64,000 nt of DNA from Rhizobium sp. L1K21 (GTDB lineage Bacteria > Pseudomonadota > Alphaproteobacteria > Rhizobiales > Rhizobiaceae): positions 1,674,001 to 1,738,000 of the forward strand of contig NZ_JAMXLE010000001.1 in NCBI RefSeq assembly GCF_024055895.1. Reading direction: 5' to 3'. The notes beneath the pieces are model-generated. The model had not been told where the DNA came from and ran no database searches. It saw only the letters and a program-made list of their open reading frames with translations. The position numbers and the translations under genes were made by a program. Positions 44,236 through 53,295 of this stretch are shown piece by piece. How positions within the stretch are numbered: the stretch's first letter is position 1; each line of letters opens with the position of its first letter.

Positions 44236-45063
44236 ATGATATTGCGCATTTTTGCCAAGGCCGCCGGCGCGGCCCTCGGTGCCACCATTTTGCTTGCCGC
44301 CTCGCTTGCCCACGCCAATACGGCCCATGTGATCGTCGATACGACATCGGGACAGATACTGGAATCTGAAAATGCCGATGCGCTGGTCTATCCGGCCTCG
44401 CTCACCAAGATGATGACGCTTTATCTGACCTTCGAGGCGCTGCATAAGGGCGCGCTTTCCTGGGATAGCAAGATCGTTCTGTCCGAAAATGCCGAAAGCA
44501 AGGACCCTTACAAATTTGCCATCGGTGCGGGCCGCACCATCACGGTCAAGGAGGCCGTTCTCGGCATGATCGTGATTTCCGCCAATGATGCGGCTGTCGC
44601 CATGGGTGAACATCTGGCCGGTTCGGAGGCGTCCTTTGGCAAGTTGATGACCGAGCGTGCGCATCAACTGGGCATGCGTGACACGGTCTTCACCAATCCC
44701 GCCGGTCTACCCGACCCCAACCAGGTGACCACTGCTGTCGATATGGCCAAACTCGGCATAGCGCTCAAGCGTGACTATCCGGAAGAGTTCAAGCTGTTCT
44801 CGGAGAAATACATGACCTTCCGCGGCATGAAGCTGCGCGGTCACAACGGCCTGTTGAAGCGTTATCCGGGCGTCGACGGGATCAAGACCGGCTACACGGA
44901 AGCCTCAGGCTACAATCTCGTCACCTCGGCCAGGAACGGCGGCAAGGAAGTCGTTGCCGTGGTCATGGGCGGCAAGACAGCCGCTGAGCGCGACAAGGAG
45001 ATGGCCGGCCTTCTCGACAAATACCTCGGCAAGCCCCACTCGGCACAGGTGGCAGACAAGTAG
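44236..45063 (+). CDS. D-alanyl-D-alanine carboxypeptidase (S11 family)
   Basis: 275-residue penicillin-binding protein trimming the terminal D-Ala of peptidoglycan stems in the periplasm. A signal peptide (residues 1-28, ATILLAASLAHA then NTA) precedes the S11 motifs: SxxK as SLTK in YPASLTKMM, SxN as SAN in VISANDAA, and KTG in GIKTGYTEASG. It lacks the long C-terminal beta domain and amphipathic anchor of PBP5, ending soon after the catalytic domain, as in other short alphaproteobacterial members. The tandem SMR genes follow 14 bp later. Confidence 0.9.
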   Translation: MILRIFAKAAGAALGATILLAASLAHANTAHVIVDTTSGQILESENADALVYPASLTKMMTLYLTFEALHKGALSWDSKIVLSENAESKDPYKFAIGAGRTITVKEAVLGMIVISANDAAVAMGEHLAGSEASFGKLMTERAHQLGMRDTVFTNPAGLPDPNQVTTAVDMAKLGIALKRDYPEEFKLFSEKYMTFRGMKLRGHNGLLKRYPGVDGIKTGYTEASGYNLVTSARNGGKEVVAVVMGGKTAAERDKEMAGLLDKYLGKPHSAQVADK

Positions 45064-45077
45064 ACGAGACCCCCTCC

Positions 45078-45422
45078 ATGTCGCCAGCGCTTGCCGCCTA
45101 TGCTGCTTTATTTGCTGCCATTGTTCTCGAGGTTTTCGGGATGTTCCTGCTCAAGCAATCGGAACAGTTTACGCGTGCGCTGCCGACCATTCTCTGTCTC
45201 GCGCTTTTCATCGGCTCAATCTACTTTTTGACGCTTTCCCTGAAAACCATGCCGGTGGGTATTGCCTATGCGATCTGGAGTGCGGCCTGCGTCGTCATTG
45301 TCGCGTTGATCGGCTGGATATTCTACAACGAAACGCTGGATGCCGGCGCCATCATCGGCCTTGGGCTGATCGTATCAGGCATCACGGTCGTCAACCTGTT
45401 TTCCAGCAGCGGCTCACACTGA
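45078..45422 (+). CDS. SMR-family small multidrug/cation efflux protein, first of a pair
   Basis: 114-residue, four-helix small multidrug resistance protein. The essential glutamate of helix 1 is in AAIVLEVFGMFLLKQSEQFTR. Other SMR marks are GSIYFLTLSLKTMPVGIAYAIWS (the GxAYAxW motif) and the helix-4 GLGLIVSGITVVNLFS. It sits 14 bp after the D,D-carboxypeptidase gene and 112 bp before a second SMR gene of identical length, suggesting a heterodimeric or duplicated pair. Substrate (quaternary amines, guanidinium, polyamines) is not readable. Confidence 0.85.
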   Translation: MSPALAAYAALFAAIVLEVFGMFLLKQSEQFTRALPTILCLALFIGSIYFLTLSLKTMPVGIAYAIWSAACVVIVALIGWIFYNETLDAGAIIGLGLIVSGITVVNLFSSSGSH

Positions 45423-45534
45423 GAAACTTGTTCTTGTAGAATTGTTCTGGCGCAAGATTTTCGGGTGCGCTATGGCTGGGTTCGTGCGCCGGACAATGTG
45501 CGCAAAAATCTCTCCAGGCCTTTCAGGATCTTCC

Positions 45535-45879
45535 ATGCCGCAGCCCATCATGACCTACGCCGTGCTTCTGGCCGCAATCGTCTTTGAAGTCGTCGGCACA
45601 TCGCTGTTGAAAAATACCGAGCAGTTCACCCGGCTTTGGCCCACCGTGTTTTGCCTGATCTGCTATGCTGTGGCGATCTATCTCTTGTCCGTGTCGGTGC
45701 GCACCATTCCGGTCGGCATCGCCTATGCGATCTGGAGCGGCTTCGGGATCGTGCTGGTTTCGGCCATCGGCTGGTTTGCCTTCCGCCAGCATCTTGATCT
45801 GGCTGCGGTCATCGGGCTTGGCTTCATTATCGTCGGCATTTTGATCGTCAACCTGTTTTCCAACAGTATAACGCATTGA
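45535..45879 (+). CDS. SMR-family small multidrug/cation efflux protein, second of a pair
   Basis: 114-residue four-helix SMR protein with the catalytic Glu in AAIVFEVVGTSLLKNTEQFTR, and VSVRTIPVGIAYAIWSGFG. It is clearly paralogous to the preceding gene but differs enough that they could form an asymmetric pair. The ATG at 45535 has AGGA six bases upstream; an ATG at 45550 is also possible. It ends 3 bp from the convergent HerA-like gene. Confidence 0.83.
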   Translation: MPQPIMTYAVLLAAIVFEVVGTSLLKNTEQFTRLWPTVFCLICYAVAIYLLSVSVRTIPVGIAYAIWSGFGIVLVSAIGWFAFRQHLDLAAVIGLGFIIVGILIVNLFSNSITH

Positions 45880-45882
45880 TAT

Positions 45883-47409
45883 CTATTCCGCCGCCAGCAC
45901 CTCGTCGGCGGCGTCTGGATTGCCGGGAGCCGTCTCCGCGTCCAGATCGGGGAAAGCGGCAATGCGTTTGCCTGAAAAATCCGTATGCAGCACGATCAGC
46001 CCCTGCTCTTCAAAATAGCTCAGAAGCCGGCGGGCGCGGCGCGCCGAATGTGTTCCGTAAACGCGCGCAATCGCGGCATCCGGCGGGCATGGCTCGCCCA
46101 AGAGGGCGGCCTTTGCCATCAACAGGAAAACGCCCTGCAGATCGTCGGTCACGCGGCCAGACAGTTCCAGCACCTTGCCCCATGCTTCGCTCTGGGCCGT
46201 TTCTTCATCCACGCCGGAACGGCTGATGGCCGCGCGGCGGCGAAAGTCGGAAAGCGACATCGGGTTACCGGCAATGCGGCGCATACGCGCGCGCACCAGA
46301 AAATCCTGATAGAGTTCTGCGTCGGAGCGGAAACCGGCGTCCGGATTGCTCAGGATTTCATCCAGAACCGCGTTCAGCCGTTCTTCCCGCTCAGCCGGGT
46401 CAAGCGCTGCCGCCGCCGGTCGCTCAGGCACTGTCTCCAGAGCGGCGGCGGGTGCCGCGCGTGACAGTTCAGCCAGGATATCGGTGGACGGTCGCGGCTG
46501 TGGCGCGGGCCGGCGTTTAGGCGGATCGCGAAGCTCGTCGGCGCTGGGCGTGAAGATCAGATCCTCGACATCCACATCCGGCTTGGCATCCGGCAGCGGC
46601 ATCAGTTTCGGGCTCGAGGAACGCGCCGATGTTTCCACCGGGCCGATATTGACCGAAACCGGGCGGCGCGAGAGCGCTGGTCCCAGCGCCACGAATGCGC
46701 CGCGTTGCAGGTCGCGGAACATTTCGGCCTGACGCCGCTCCATGCCGAGAAGGTCTGCGGCGCGCGCCATATCGATATCGAGAAACGTGCGGCCCATCAG
46801 GAAGTTGGAGGCCTCCGCGGCCACGTTCTTGGCCAGTTTGGCGAGCCGCTGCGTGGCGATGACGCCGGCCAATCCGCGTTTGCGGCCGCGGCACATGAGG
46901 TTTGTCATGGCGCCCAGCGACAGTTTGCGTGCGTCGTCCGGCACATCGCCGCCAACGGCAGGGGCAAACATCTGCGCCTCGTCCACCACGATCAGAGCCG
47001 GATACCAATAATCGCGGTCAGCATCGAACAGGCCATTGAGAAACCAGCCCGCCGCCCGCATCTGGTTTTCCACGTCCAGCCCTTCCAGGGTCAAGACACA
47101 GGATACGCGGTGCTGACGGATACGGTTGGCAATTCCGACGAGCTCGCCCTCGGTGCGCTCGCCGTCAACGACAATATGGCCGTATTTCTCGGCCAGCGTC
47201 ACGAAGTCGCCCTCGGGGTCAATGATCACCTGCTGAACCCATTCGGCGCTCTGCTCGAGAAGCCGGCGCAACAGGTGCGACTTTCCCGATCCGGAATTGC
47301 CCTGCACCAACAGGCGTGTTGCGAGCAATTCTTCCAGATCGAGCCCCATTGAGGAGCCGCTGGCCATTCCCATGTCGATACGCGCCGTCACGTCCCGCCT
47401 TTTCTTCAC
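45883..47409 (-). CDS. HerA-like hexameric ATPase
   Basis: 508 residues with an N-terminal HerA/FtsK-superfamily (DUF87-type) ATPase: Walker A GNSGSGKSHL near residue 37, IIDPEGDF, Walker B ALIVVDEAQMF, then RGRKRGLAGVIATQR, which is the usual arginine-finger region. The C-terminal 250 residues contain a Pro-rich linker (around 285-320) and helical parts, with a possible winged-helix region near 400-490. HerA ATPases translocate DNA, often with NurA, but no NurA or other nuclease gene is adjacent. The start is the ATG at 47409. Function here unknown. Confidence 0.72.
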   Translation of the reverse strand: MKKRRDVTARIDMGMASGSSMGLDLEELLATRLLVQGNSGSGKSHLLRRLLEQSAEWVQQVIIDPEGDFVTLAEKYGHIVVDGERTEGELVGIANRIRQHRVSCVLTLEGLDVENQMRAAGWFLNGLFDADRDYWYPALIVVDEAQMFAPAVGGDVPDDARKLSLGAMTNLMCRGRKRGLAGVIATQRLAKLAKNVAAEASNFLMGRTFLDIDMARAADLLGMERRQAEMFRDLQRGAFVALGPALSRRPVSVNIGPVETSARSSSPKLMPLPDAKPDVDVEDLIFTPSADELRDPPKRRPAPQPRPSTDILAELSRAAPAAALETVPERPAAAALDPAEREERLNAVLDEILSNPDAGFRSDAELYQDFLVRARMRRIAGNPMSLSDFRRRAAISRSGVDEETAQSEAWGKVLELSGRVTDDLQGVFLLMAKAALLGEPCPPDAAIARVYGTHSARRARRLLSYFEEQGLIVLHTDFSGKRIAAFPDLDAETAPGNPDAADEVLAAE

Positions 47410-47592
47410 TGATGATGTGCTGCTTCTTGATTCCCGGAAAAGGAATGCCGGACTTTTAGCACATCAAATGCCAAGGCCAGACCGTTTGCGCCAAAACCCA
47501 CAGAAACAATCCTGCCCGCCTCATTGATGGCTCTTTACCATAAGACAAAACCACCCTTGCAATTCGAGACAGCACAATGGACTGTAATACCT

Positions 47593-48117
47593 ATGGAAAC
47601 AGAACCCGCCACGGACATGGAACGCGAACACTCGACAATCATATTGGTGCGCCACGCCCATGCGGCATGGCCGGAACCTGGCGAGAACGATCTTGACCGC
47701 AAGCTTGATGCGCGCGGTCAGGCAGAGGCGGTCGAAATGGCCGAACGCATCACCGAATTGGGCATCATGCCAGAACGGGTGCTTTGTTCGCCTGCGGCAC
47801 GCTGTCGGGATACGCTGGTCGAGCTGGAAAAGCGCTGGACGGGCAAGCCAGATGTCATCTTCGATGGCGACCTTTACGATGGCGGTCTGCCGATTTATGC
47901 GGACATCGTAACCTCGCACGAACAGGGCGGGCCACTCATGATCATCGGCCACAATCCCATGATCGAAGATATATTTGCCTTCATGGTGCATGGCCAGGAG
48001 CAGGACTTCCTCGGTTACACCACGGGAGCCATTGCCATTTTGCATCGCGAAGCCGGCTCGGGGCGCGACAGCAAATGGCATCTCGACCATTTCTATCAGC
48101 CGACCTCCGCCCTTTAA
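47593..48117 (+). CDS. sixA: Histidine phosphatase SixA-type
   Basis: 174-residue member of the histidine phosphatase superfamily: the phosphate-binding start is LVRHAHAAWP (RH of the RHG-type motif), and the second His is in IIGHNPMIED. The SixA length and compact fold suggest a phosphohistidine phosphatase acting on an Hpt domain or on phosphotransferase components. I start at the ATG at 47593; TTG/ATG at 47524/47527 and ATG 47617 are possible. It is divergent from the HerA-like gene and precedes ycjX by 55 bp. Confidence 0.8.
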   Translation: METEPATDMEREHSTIILVRHAHAAWPEPGENDLDRKLDARGQAEAVEMAERITELGIMPERVLCSPAARCRDTLVELEKRWTGKPDVIFDGDLYDGGLPIYADIVTSHEQGGPLMIIGHNPMIEDIFAFMVHGQEQDFLGYTTGAIAILHREAGSGRDSKWHLDHFYQPTSAL

Positions 48118-48172
48118 AAGCCGCCCTCTCCCGCATATATGGATTTCACGAGACATTTTCGGGTGATGGGAT

Positions 48173-49645
48173 TTGGCATCTTTTCTGACGACGATTGGCG
48201 ATGAAGCAGCGCTTGCGCTGCATAATCTTACAGACCGCGCACGCGATATCACCGATCCCACCATTCGCCTCGGCGTGACCGGCCTTTCTCGTTCGGGAAA
48301 GACGGTCTTCATCACCGCTCTCGTCCACGCTCTTTTAAACCGCAGCCGCCTGCCGCTTTTCGAAGCCATGCAATCGGGGCGCATATCGTCGGTCCATCTC
48401 GACCCGCAGCCGGATGATGCTGTGCCGCGTTTTCAATATGAAGACCACGCTGTCGACATGATCGAAAAGCGCATCTGGCCTCAATCGACCCGCGCGATTT
48501 CCGAACTGAGGCTCACAATCCATTTTGAAAGCGCCAGCGGCTGGAGCCGTGTGTTCCGTCCGGGCAAGCTTTCGCTTGATATCGTCGATTATCCCGGCGA
48601 GTGGCTGCTCGACCTGCCGCTTTTGCAGCAGGATTTTACCGCGTTTTCGCGGCAGGCAGACACATTGTCGAAGAACGCCGCCCGTGCTCCGCTGGCCGCG
48701 CAATGGCGTGAGCTTGCCGACAAGCTTGATCCGTCAGCGCCTGCCGACGAAAGTGCCGTTCGCGAAATCGCAGCCGCCTTTGCGGATTATCTGAGGGCCT
48801 GCCGGGCGGATGAACATGCGCTATCCATGTTGCCGCCGGGACGTTTTCTTATGCCGGGGGATCTTGAAGGTTCGCCTGCACTCACATTTGCGCCACTCAC
48901 CCGTCTTGCAGAGGGCACACCGCCCAAAGGTTCTCTCCAGGCAATGATGGAGCGGCGTTTCGAAGCGTACAAAAATGTGGTCGTAAGACCCTTCTTTCGC
49001 AATCACTTCGCCCGGCTCGACCGGCAGATCGTCATCGTCGATACGTTGAGTGCGGTCAACCGCGGGCCGGAAGCCATCAATGATCTGGAGGCAGCGCTTG
49101 TCGAAATCCTCTCCACATTCCGCATCGGAGAGAATGATTTCCTGTCCTCCCTCTTCACCCGCCACATCGACAAGGTTCTGATTGCCGCGGCCAAGGCCGA
49201 TCACCTGCACCACGAAAGCCATGACCGGCTGGAGGCCATCACACGCCGCATCGTGCAGCGTGCGCTTTCCCGCATCGGCTCGACCGGTGCCGGCATCGAT
49301 GTGCTTGCCATGGCATCCGTGCGCGCAACAAAGGAAGCGCGGGTGCGCAGCAACGGCCATGACCTGCCGGTGATTACCGGCACCCCCATTGCCGGCGAAA
49401 CCATCAATGGCGAGACATTCGACGGCAAGAAGACCACCGCCGTCTTTCCGGGTGACTTGCCGGAAAAACCGGGGCTGTTGTTCTCTCATGTGGCCGATCA
49501 TGGTGAGGATGATAAGCCTGCGATCAACATTGTGCGCTTCCGTCCGCCCGAACCGGAAACCGGCAAGGCCGCGCTTGAGGTCAGCCTGCCGCATATCCGC
49601 CTCGACCGGGCGCTACAGTTTCTCATCGGAGATGAATTGGCATGA
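48173..49645 (+). CDS. ycjX: YcjX-family P-loop GTPase-like protein (DUF463)
   Basis: 490-residue cytoplasmic protein with a Walker A GLSRSGKTVF about residue 37 and a switch-like DIVDYPGEWLLDLPL. This is the YcjX/DUF463 family, which in enterobacteria is part of the psp stress regulon. The start is the TTG at 48173, because an in-frame stop lies just upstream at 48164. The stop overlaps the start of ycjF by 4 bp (ATGA), so the two are translated as a pair, as in the E. coli ycjX-ycjF operon. Biochemical role not known to me. Confidence 0.87.
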   Translation: MASFLTTIGDEAALALHNLTDRARDITDPTIRLGVTGLSRSGKTVFITALVHALLNRSRLPLFEAMQSGRISSVHLDPQPDDAVPRFQYEDHAVDMIEKRIWPQSTRAISELRLTIHFESASGWSRVFRPGKLSLDIVDYPGEWLLDLPLLQQDFTAFSRQADTLSKNAARAPLAAQWRELADKLDPSAPADESAVREIAAAFADYLRACRADEHALSMLPPGRFLMPGDLEGSPALTFAPLTRLAEGTPPKGSLQAMMERRFEAYKNVVVRPFFRNHFARLDRQIVIVDTLSAVNRGPEAINDLEAALVEILSTFRIGENDFLSSLFTRHIDKVLIAAAKADHLHHESHDRLEAITRRIVQRALSRIGSTGAGIDVLAMASVRATKEARVRSNGHDLPVITGTPIAGETINGETFDGKKTTAVFPGDLPEKPGLLFSHVADHGEDDKPAINIVRFRPPEPETGKAALEVSLPHIRLDRALQFLIGDELA

Positions 49646-50676
49646 CGGAGAAAAAAAGCGAACATCGCCGGCCCGCCGCTTTTGCGCTGGATGATGCGCC
49701 GAAAGCCTCGCCGTCGCGTCCACCGCAGACCTTTGAGGGCACGTTGGACATTGTTCATGAAACGGAAGACCCGTTTGCCGAACCGGACAAGGCCACATCG
49801 CTGCCAGACGTGCCGCCGCCGCCAAAACGCTTTCCCCTCTTCAAGATTGCCGGTACCGCGCTTGGCGTGGTGTTGTCCTTTGCCTTTGGTCTTTGGGCCG
49901 ACCAGCTGATCCGCAATCTCTTCAGCCGGTCCGACTGGCTCGGCTATACCGCTGCGGTGGCACTCGGCGTGCTCGTGGTAGCCGTCATCGGTATCGTGGC
50001 GCGCGAAGTCTGGGGGCTGGCCAGCCTTCGCAACGTCGAACAGCTGCGCACCCGCCTTGCGGACATCTCTCCAACGACCGGCGAAAAAGAGGCGAAAGCT
50101 GCCGTCAAGGCGCTTTGTGATCATCTCGCGTCAACACCACAGACGGCGGGCGGGCGCGCCGTCATTGACGATTCCATGGATGACCTCATGGATAGCGCCG
50201 GTCTGGTGCGGCTGGCCGAGATGGAACTGATGAAACCGCTCGACCGGGAAGCGCGGCGGCTCATTTCCAATGCGGCGCGGCGTGTATCAGTGGTCACCGC
50301 CATCAGCCCGCGCGCACTCACCGATATTGGCTATGTGCTTTTTGAAGCGGCCCGGCTCGTCAGGGCCTTGTCTGCGCTTTACGGCGGGCGGCCCGGCTTC
50401 TTCGGCCTGATCCGACTGTTGCGCGCCGTGGTCGCCCATCTCGCCGTGACCGGAACGATCGCGCTTGGCGACAGTCTTGTTCAGCAGGTCCTTGGCCATG
50501 GGCTCGCCTCGAAAATTTCAGCCCGACTCGGCGAAGGTGTTGCCAATGGCCTGATGACCGCGCGCGTCGGTGTTGCCGCCATGGAGCTGGCCCGCCCAAT
50601 GGAGTTTGTGGCAGAAAAGCGGCCAAAAGTGACCGATTTTCTGACCGCGATTCGCATCTCGGAAAAAAGCAGCTGA
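49642..50676 (+). CDS. ycjF: YcjF-family (UPF0283) inner membrane protein
   Basis: 344 residues: an acidic, Pro-rich cytoplasmic N-terminus (to about 65), two transmembrane helices (about 72-92, FKIAGTALGVVLSFAFGLW, and 101-122, YTAAVALGVLVVAVIGIVA), then a DUF697-like C-terminal domain with hydrophobic helices (RLLRAVVAHLAVTGTIALGD). This is the YcjF family, the standard partner of YcjX. The coupled start with ycjX suggests a membrane complex. It is followed by a 198-bp gap without a clear terminator. Confidence 0.87.
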   Translation: MTEKKSEHRRPAAFALDDAPKASPSRPPQTFEGTLDIVHETEDPFAEPDKATSLPDVPPPPKRFPLFKIAGTALGVVLSFAFGLWADQLIRNLFSRSDWLGYTAAVALGVLVVAVIGIVAREVWGLASLRNVEQLRTRLADISPTTGEKEAKAAVKALCDHLASTPQTAGGRAVIDDSMDDLMDSAGLVRLAEMELMKPLDREARRLISNAARRVSVVTAISPRALTDIGYVLFEAARLVRALSALYGGRPGFFGLIRLLRAVVAHLAVTGTIALGDSLVQQVLGHGLASKISARLGEGVANGLMTARVGVAAMELARPMEFVAEKRPKVTDFLTAIRISEKSS

Positions 50677-50874
50677 AAACCCTGCACATTAGAAAAAACT
50701 CACGAAGTCTTCCCCCTATCGCAAGCTCTTGAATCGGTGTAGTTTTCAAGCGCGTCGCCAGAAGCATTGCGACGTCGTCCAGGGTATCGGCCACTTGACC
50801 GGCAACGGACCATTAACCAATATCATTCATCTTTTGTGGCAGTATCCAGTTGCCGCATGTTGAGGGTTGCCACC

Positions 50875-51411
50875 GTGTCCAGCATATCCAGAATTTCCAC
50901 CGCGTTTGCCGCGTTTTCCATGGCAGCCTTGGCCTCCGTTTCGTCAGCAGAAGCAGGCGATAACGTCTTTTTCTCCAAGGCAGGCGGAAACTGGAAAGGG
51001 CCTGGCGAAATTGTTGCCGGCAAATACAAGGGCACGAAGTTCAATTGTGACCTCAAGGGTGAGCCCAACCCTGCCGGGCAGGCCGGTCTCGTTCTGGACG
51101 GCACATGCCGCGTCGGCATTTTCAACCAGCCGATGAAGGCGACCATCGCGCGCGCTGGCAATACCTACAAGGGTACGTTCCTGGACGGCGCAGACGGCAA
51201 GGGGCTCGACATCATCTCCGGTAACGTGAGCGGCAACAAGGTGATTGTCGGTCTCAACCGCAAGAACCTGACCGGCGCGATGATTGCCCGAATGAAGGGT
51301 GCCGACATCTTGAATGTCACGATCTCGATCAAGGTGGAGGACACCTATGTCCCCGTTATCGGCATGACCCTGAACCGCAATCTGGAAGACGTTGCCGCTG
51401 CCAACCAGTAG
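50875..51411 (+). CDS. Secreted protein of unknown function
   Basis: 178 residues if begun at the GTG at 50875, which has GAGGG eight bases upstream; an ATG at 50857 is also in frame but lacks a site. A signal peptide is evident (AFAAFSMAALASVSSAEAG). The mature part has a GEIVAGKYKGTKFNCDLKG segment, TCRVGIFNQPMKATI, and ends NRNLEDVAAANQ; two cysteines could pair. The repeating short beta-like stretches suggest a lipocalin or beta-barrel-like fold, but I do not recognise the family. It ends 9 bp from the convergent folK. Confidence 0.65.
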   Translation: MSSISRISTAFAAFSMAALASVSSAEAGDNVFFSKAGGNWKGPGEIVAGKYKGTKFNCDLKGEPNPAGQAGLVLDGTCRVGIFNQPMKATIARAGNTYKGTFLDGADGKGLDIISGNVSGNKVIVGLNRKNLTGAMIARMKGADILNVTISIKVEDTYVPVIGMTLNRNLEDVAAANQ

Positions 51412-51420
51412 GCTGTCCCT

Positions 51421-51939
51421 TCAGGCAGCCTTCCACCATTGGCGGTCTTCGTCTGCCACTTCAATTCCCGCCGTGTCGGCTGACGTGAGCCACGCGCTGG
51501 CGGTTTTGTTCGCGATCACCAGATCACCTGCATAATCGCAAAGCGGCATCAGCACGAAGGCGCGTTCATGCAGATGCGGGTGCGGCACGGAAAGCCGGTC
51601 ACTGCGAATTTCACTGTCGCCATATGTCAGCACGTCAAGGTCGATCGTTCGCGGACCCCAGCGGACCACGCGCTCTCGCTTCATGCCACGCTCAATATCG
51701 AGACAAAGGTCCAGCAGAGCCTCCGGCGCCAGGCTCGTTTCAATCTCTGCCGCAGCATTGAAGAACCAGGCCTGATCCGTCTTGCCCCAGGGTGGCGTAC
51801 GGTAAAGGCGCGAAACATTGGTGACGCCGCATTCGGCATGTGCATCCAATTGGCGAAGTGCAGCCGCCATCGCGGCGCGCGGATCGCCGATATTTCCCCC
51901 CAGTCCGATATTTGCCTTTACCGCCATGGCCGGTTTCAA
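51421..51939 (-). CDS. folK: 6-hydroxymethyl-7,8-dihydropterin pyrophosphokinase
   Basis: 172-residue folate-pathway enzyme transferring pyrophosphate from ATP to 6-hydroxymethyl-dihydropterin. The GLGGNIGDP start, the TPPWGKTDQAWFFNA stretch, and the signature RWGPRTIDLDVL with its ATP/Mg Asp residues are diagnostic, as is PHPHLHERAFVLMPL. The ATG overlaps the folB stop by 4 bp. The order folP-folB-folK is the usual alphaproteobacterial folate cluster. Confidence 0.95.
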   Translation of the reverse strand: MKPAMAVKANIGLGGNIGDPRAAMAAALRQLDAHAECGVTNVSRLYRTPPWGKTDQAWFFNAAAEIETSLAPEALLDLCLDIERGMKRERVVRWGPRTIDLDVLTYGDSEIRSDRLSVPHPHLHERAFVLMPLCDYAGDLVIANKTASAWLTSADTAGIEVADEDRQWWKAA

Positions 51940-52301
51940 GGCACATAATCGAGGCTGACCTCGACATAGTCGATCACGCCTGGCACCGGCGCATTCGGCT
52001 TGCGCACGGTGATACGTGCTTTGAGGATCTGTGGAAACTCGGCACAGACTGCCTTTGCCACATCTTCGGCCAGCGCTTCGATCAGAAAGCGGCGCTTGCC
52101 GGTGATCACCTTTTCGATGGTCACGAAGACTGCGCCATAGTCAACCGTACCCTCCAGCCGGTCCTCATCCAGCGCGTGGTCCGGTTCCACATCGAAGACC
52201 GCATCGACAAAAAAGCGCTGACCCAGGACAGCCTCTTCCTCAAAGACACCGTGGCGCGCGAAGAATGCGCAGTTTTTCATATGGATTGTATAGCGTGTCA
52301 T
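51936..52301 (-). CDS. folB: Dihydroneopterin aldolase
   Basis: 121-residue folate enzyme converting dihydroneopterin to hydroxymethyl-dihydropterin plus glycolaldehyde. Motifs are FFARHGVFEEEAVLGQRFFVDA, with the active-site region, DYGAV, RRFLIEALAEDVA and a C-terminal KPNAPVPG. The start at 52301 has GGAGG eight bases upstream; the open frame to 52334 overlaps folP. It lies 19 bp after folP. Confidence 0.95.
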   Translation of the reverse strand: MTRYTIHMKNCAFFARHGVFEEEAVLGQRFFVDAVFDVEPDHALDEDRLEGTVDYGAVFVTIEKVITGKRRFLIEALAEDVAKAVCAEFPQILKARITVRKPNAPVPGVIDYVEVSLDYVP

Positions 52302-52320
52302 TTGGGCGGCCTCCGCTCGT

Positions 52321-53175
52321 CTACCGCATTTCAATCATGGCATCGGCGACGGCAAGTGCGTCGCGGTTTGCTTTGACATTATGGACGCGGAAAATCGCCG
52401 CGCCTGCCATCCGCAATAGAGCCGTTGTCGCGGCCGTCGCCACATCTCTTTCCGCGGCCTCTCGCCCCGTCAGGTTGCCTAGAAACCGCTTGCGCGAGGT
52501 TCCGGCCAGAAGCGGATAGCCAAGTTCGAAGAGTTCTCCGAACCGGTTCATCAGTTCGACATTGATGTCCGTCGTTTCCTTGGCAAACCCGAAACCGGGA
52601 TCGAGGACGATATGTTCCGGCGCGACACCAGCCTTATGCGCAATGTCCAGCGACTTTGCAAAAAACGCGCGTTCGTCTTCCACGATATCAGCCCGTTGTG
52701 TGCGCCCTCGTCCGGTATGCATGATGCAGACCCCTGCCCCTGTCCTAGCAGTGACATCGGCAATGTCCGGTTCCCGCTGCAGACCCCAGACATCATTGAT
52801 GATGTGCGCGCCCGCTTCAATGGCTGCGCGCGCGGTCGAGGCGCGGTAGGTGTCCACCGAAATCAGCGCATCGGTCTTCTCGGCCAATGTTCTAATGACG
52901 GGTAGAATACGTGCCAGCTCTTCGTCCGCACTGACCTCGTCGGCACCGGGCCGCGTGGATTCGCCGCCGATATCGAGAATGGCAGCCCCCTCTTCCTGGC
53001 AGACAAGAGCATGGGCAATGGCTGCTTCAGCGCCGGCATAGAGGCCACCATCGGAAAAGGAATCCGGTGTCACGTTGACAATCGCCATGATATGGCCGCG
53101 GGGACCCAATTCGAGAAAACGGCCATGGGCAAGCTGCCAGCGAGCCGGCTTGAAAGGTTCCAGCGTTTTTCTCAT
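52321..53175 (-). CDS. folP: Dihydropteroate synthase
   Basis: 284-residue TIM-barrel enzyme condensing dihydropterin pyrophosphate with p-aminobenzoate, the target of sulfonamides. Motifs are MAIVNVTPDSFSDGG, LDIGGESTRPGA, IINDVWGLQ, and LLAGTSRKRFLG. It is the first gene of folP-folB-folK, divergent from the DUF922 gene with 120 bp between. Confidence 0.96.
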   Translation of the reverse strand: MRKTLEPFKPARWQLAHGRFLELGPRGHIMAIVNVTPDSFSDGGLYAGAEAAIAHALVCQEEGAAILDIGGESTRPGADEVSADEELARILPVIRTLAEKTDALISVDTYRASTARAAIEAGAHIINDVWGLQREPDIADVTARTGAGVCIMHTGRGRTQRADIVEDERAFFAKSLDIAHKAGVAPEHIVLDPGFGFAKETTDINVELMNRFGELFELGYPLLAGTSRKRFLGNLTGREAAERDVATAATTALLRMAGAAIFRVHNVKANRDALAVADAMIEMR

Positions 53176-53295
53176 CGGGTCCTACTCCTCGCCGTCCCGT
53201 TTCGGCGCATTTTATCGGCGCTATGGCTTAATTTCGCTTGCGCGTGTCCCGGCTATGCAGCAAGGTCCGGGAAAATTCAATGGGCCAATCGGGTT

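Noticed and set aside
44223-44358. Repeated ATCGGGACAGAT at the D,D-carboxypeptidase gene (44223 and about 44347)
   Set aside because: A single 12-base repeat, one copy inside the coding frame, is best taken as chance.
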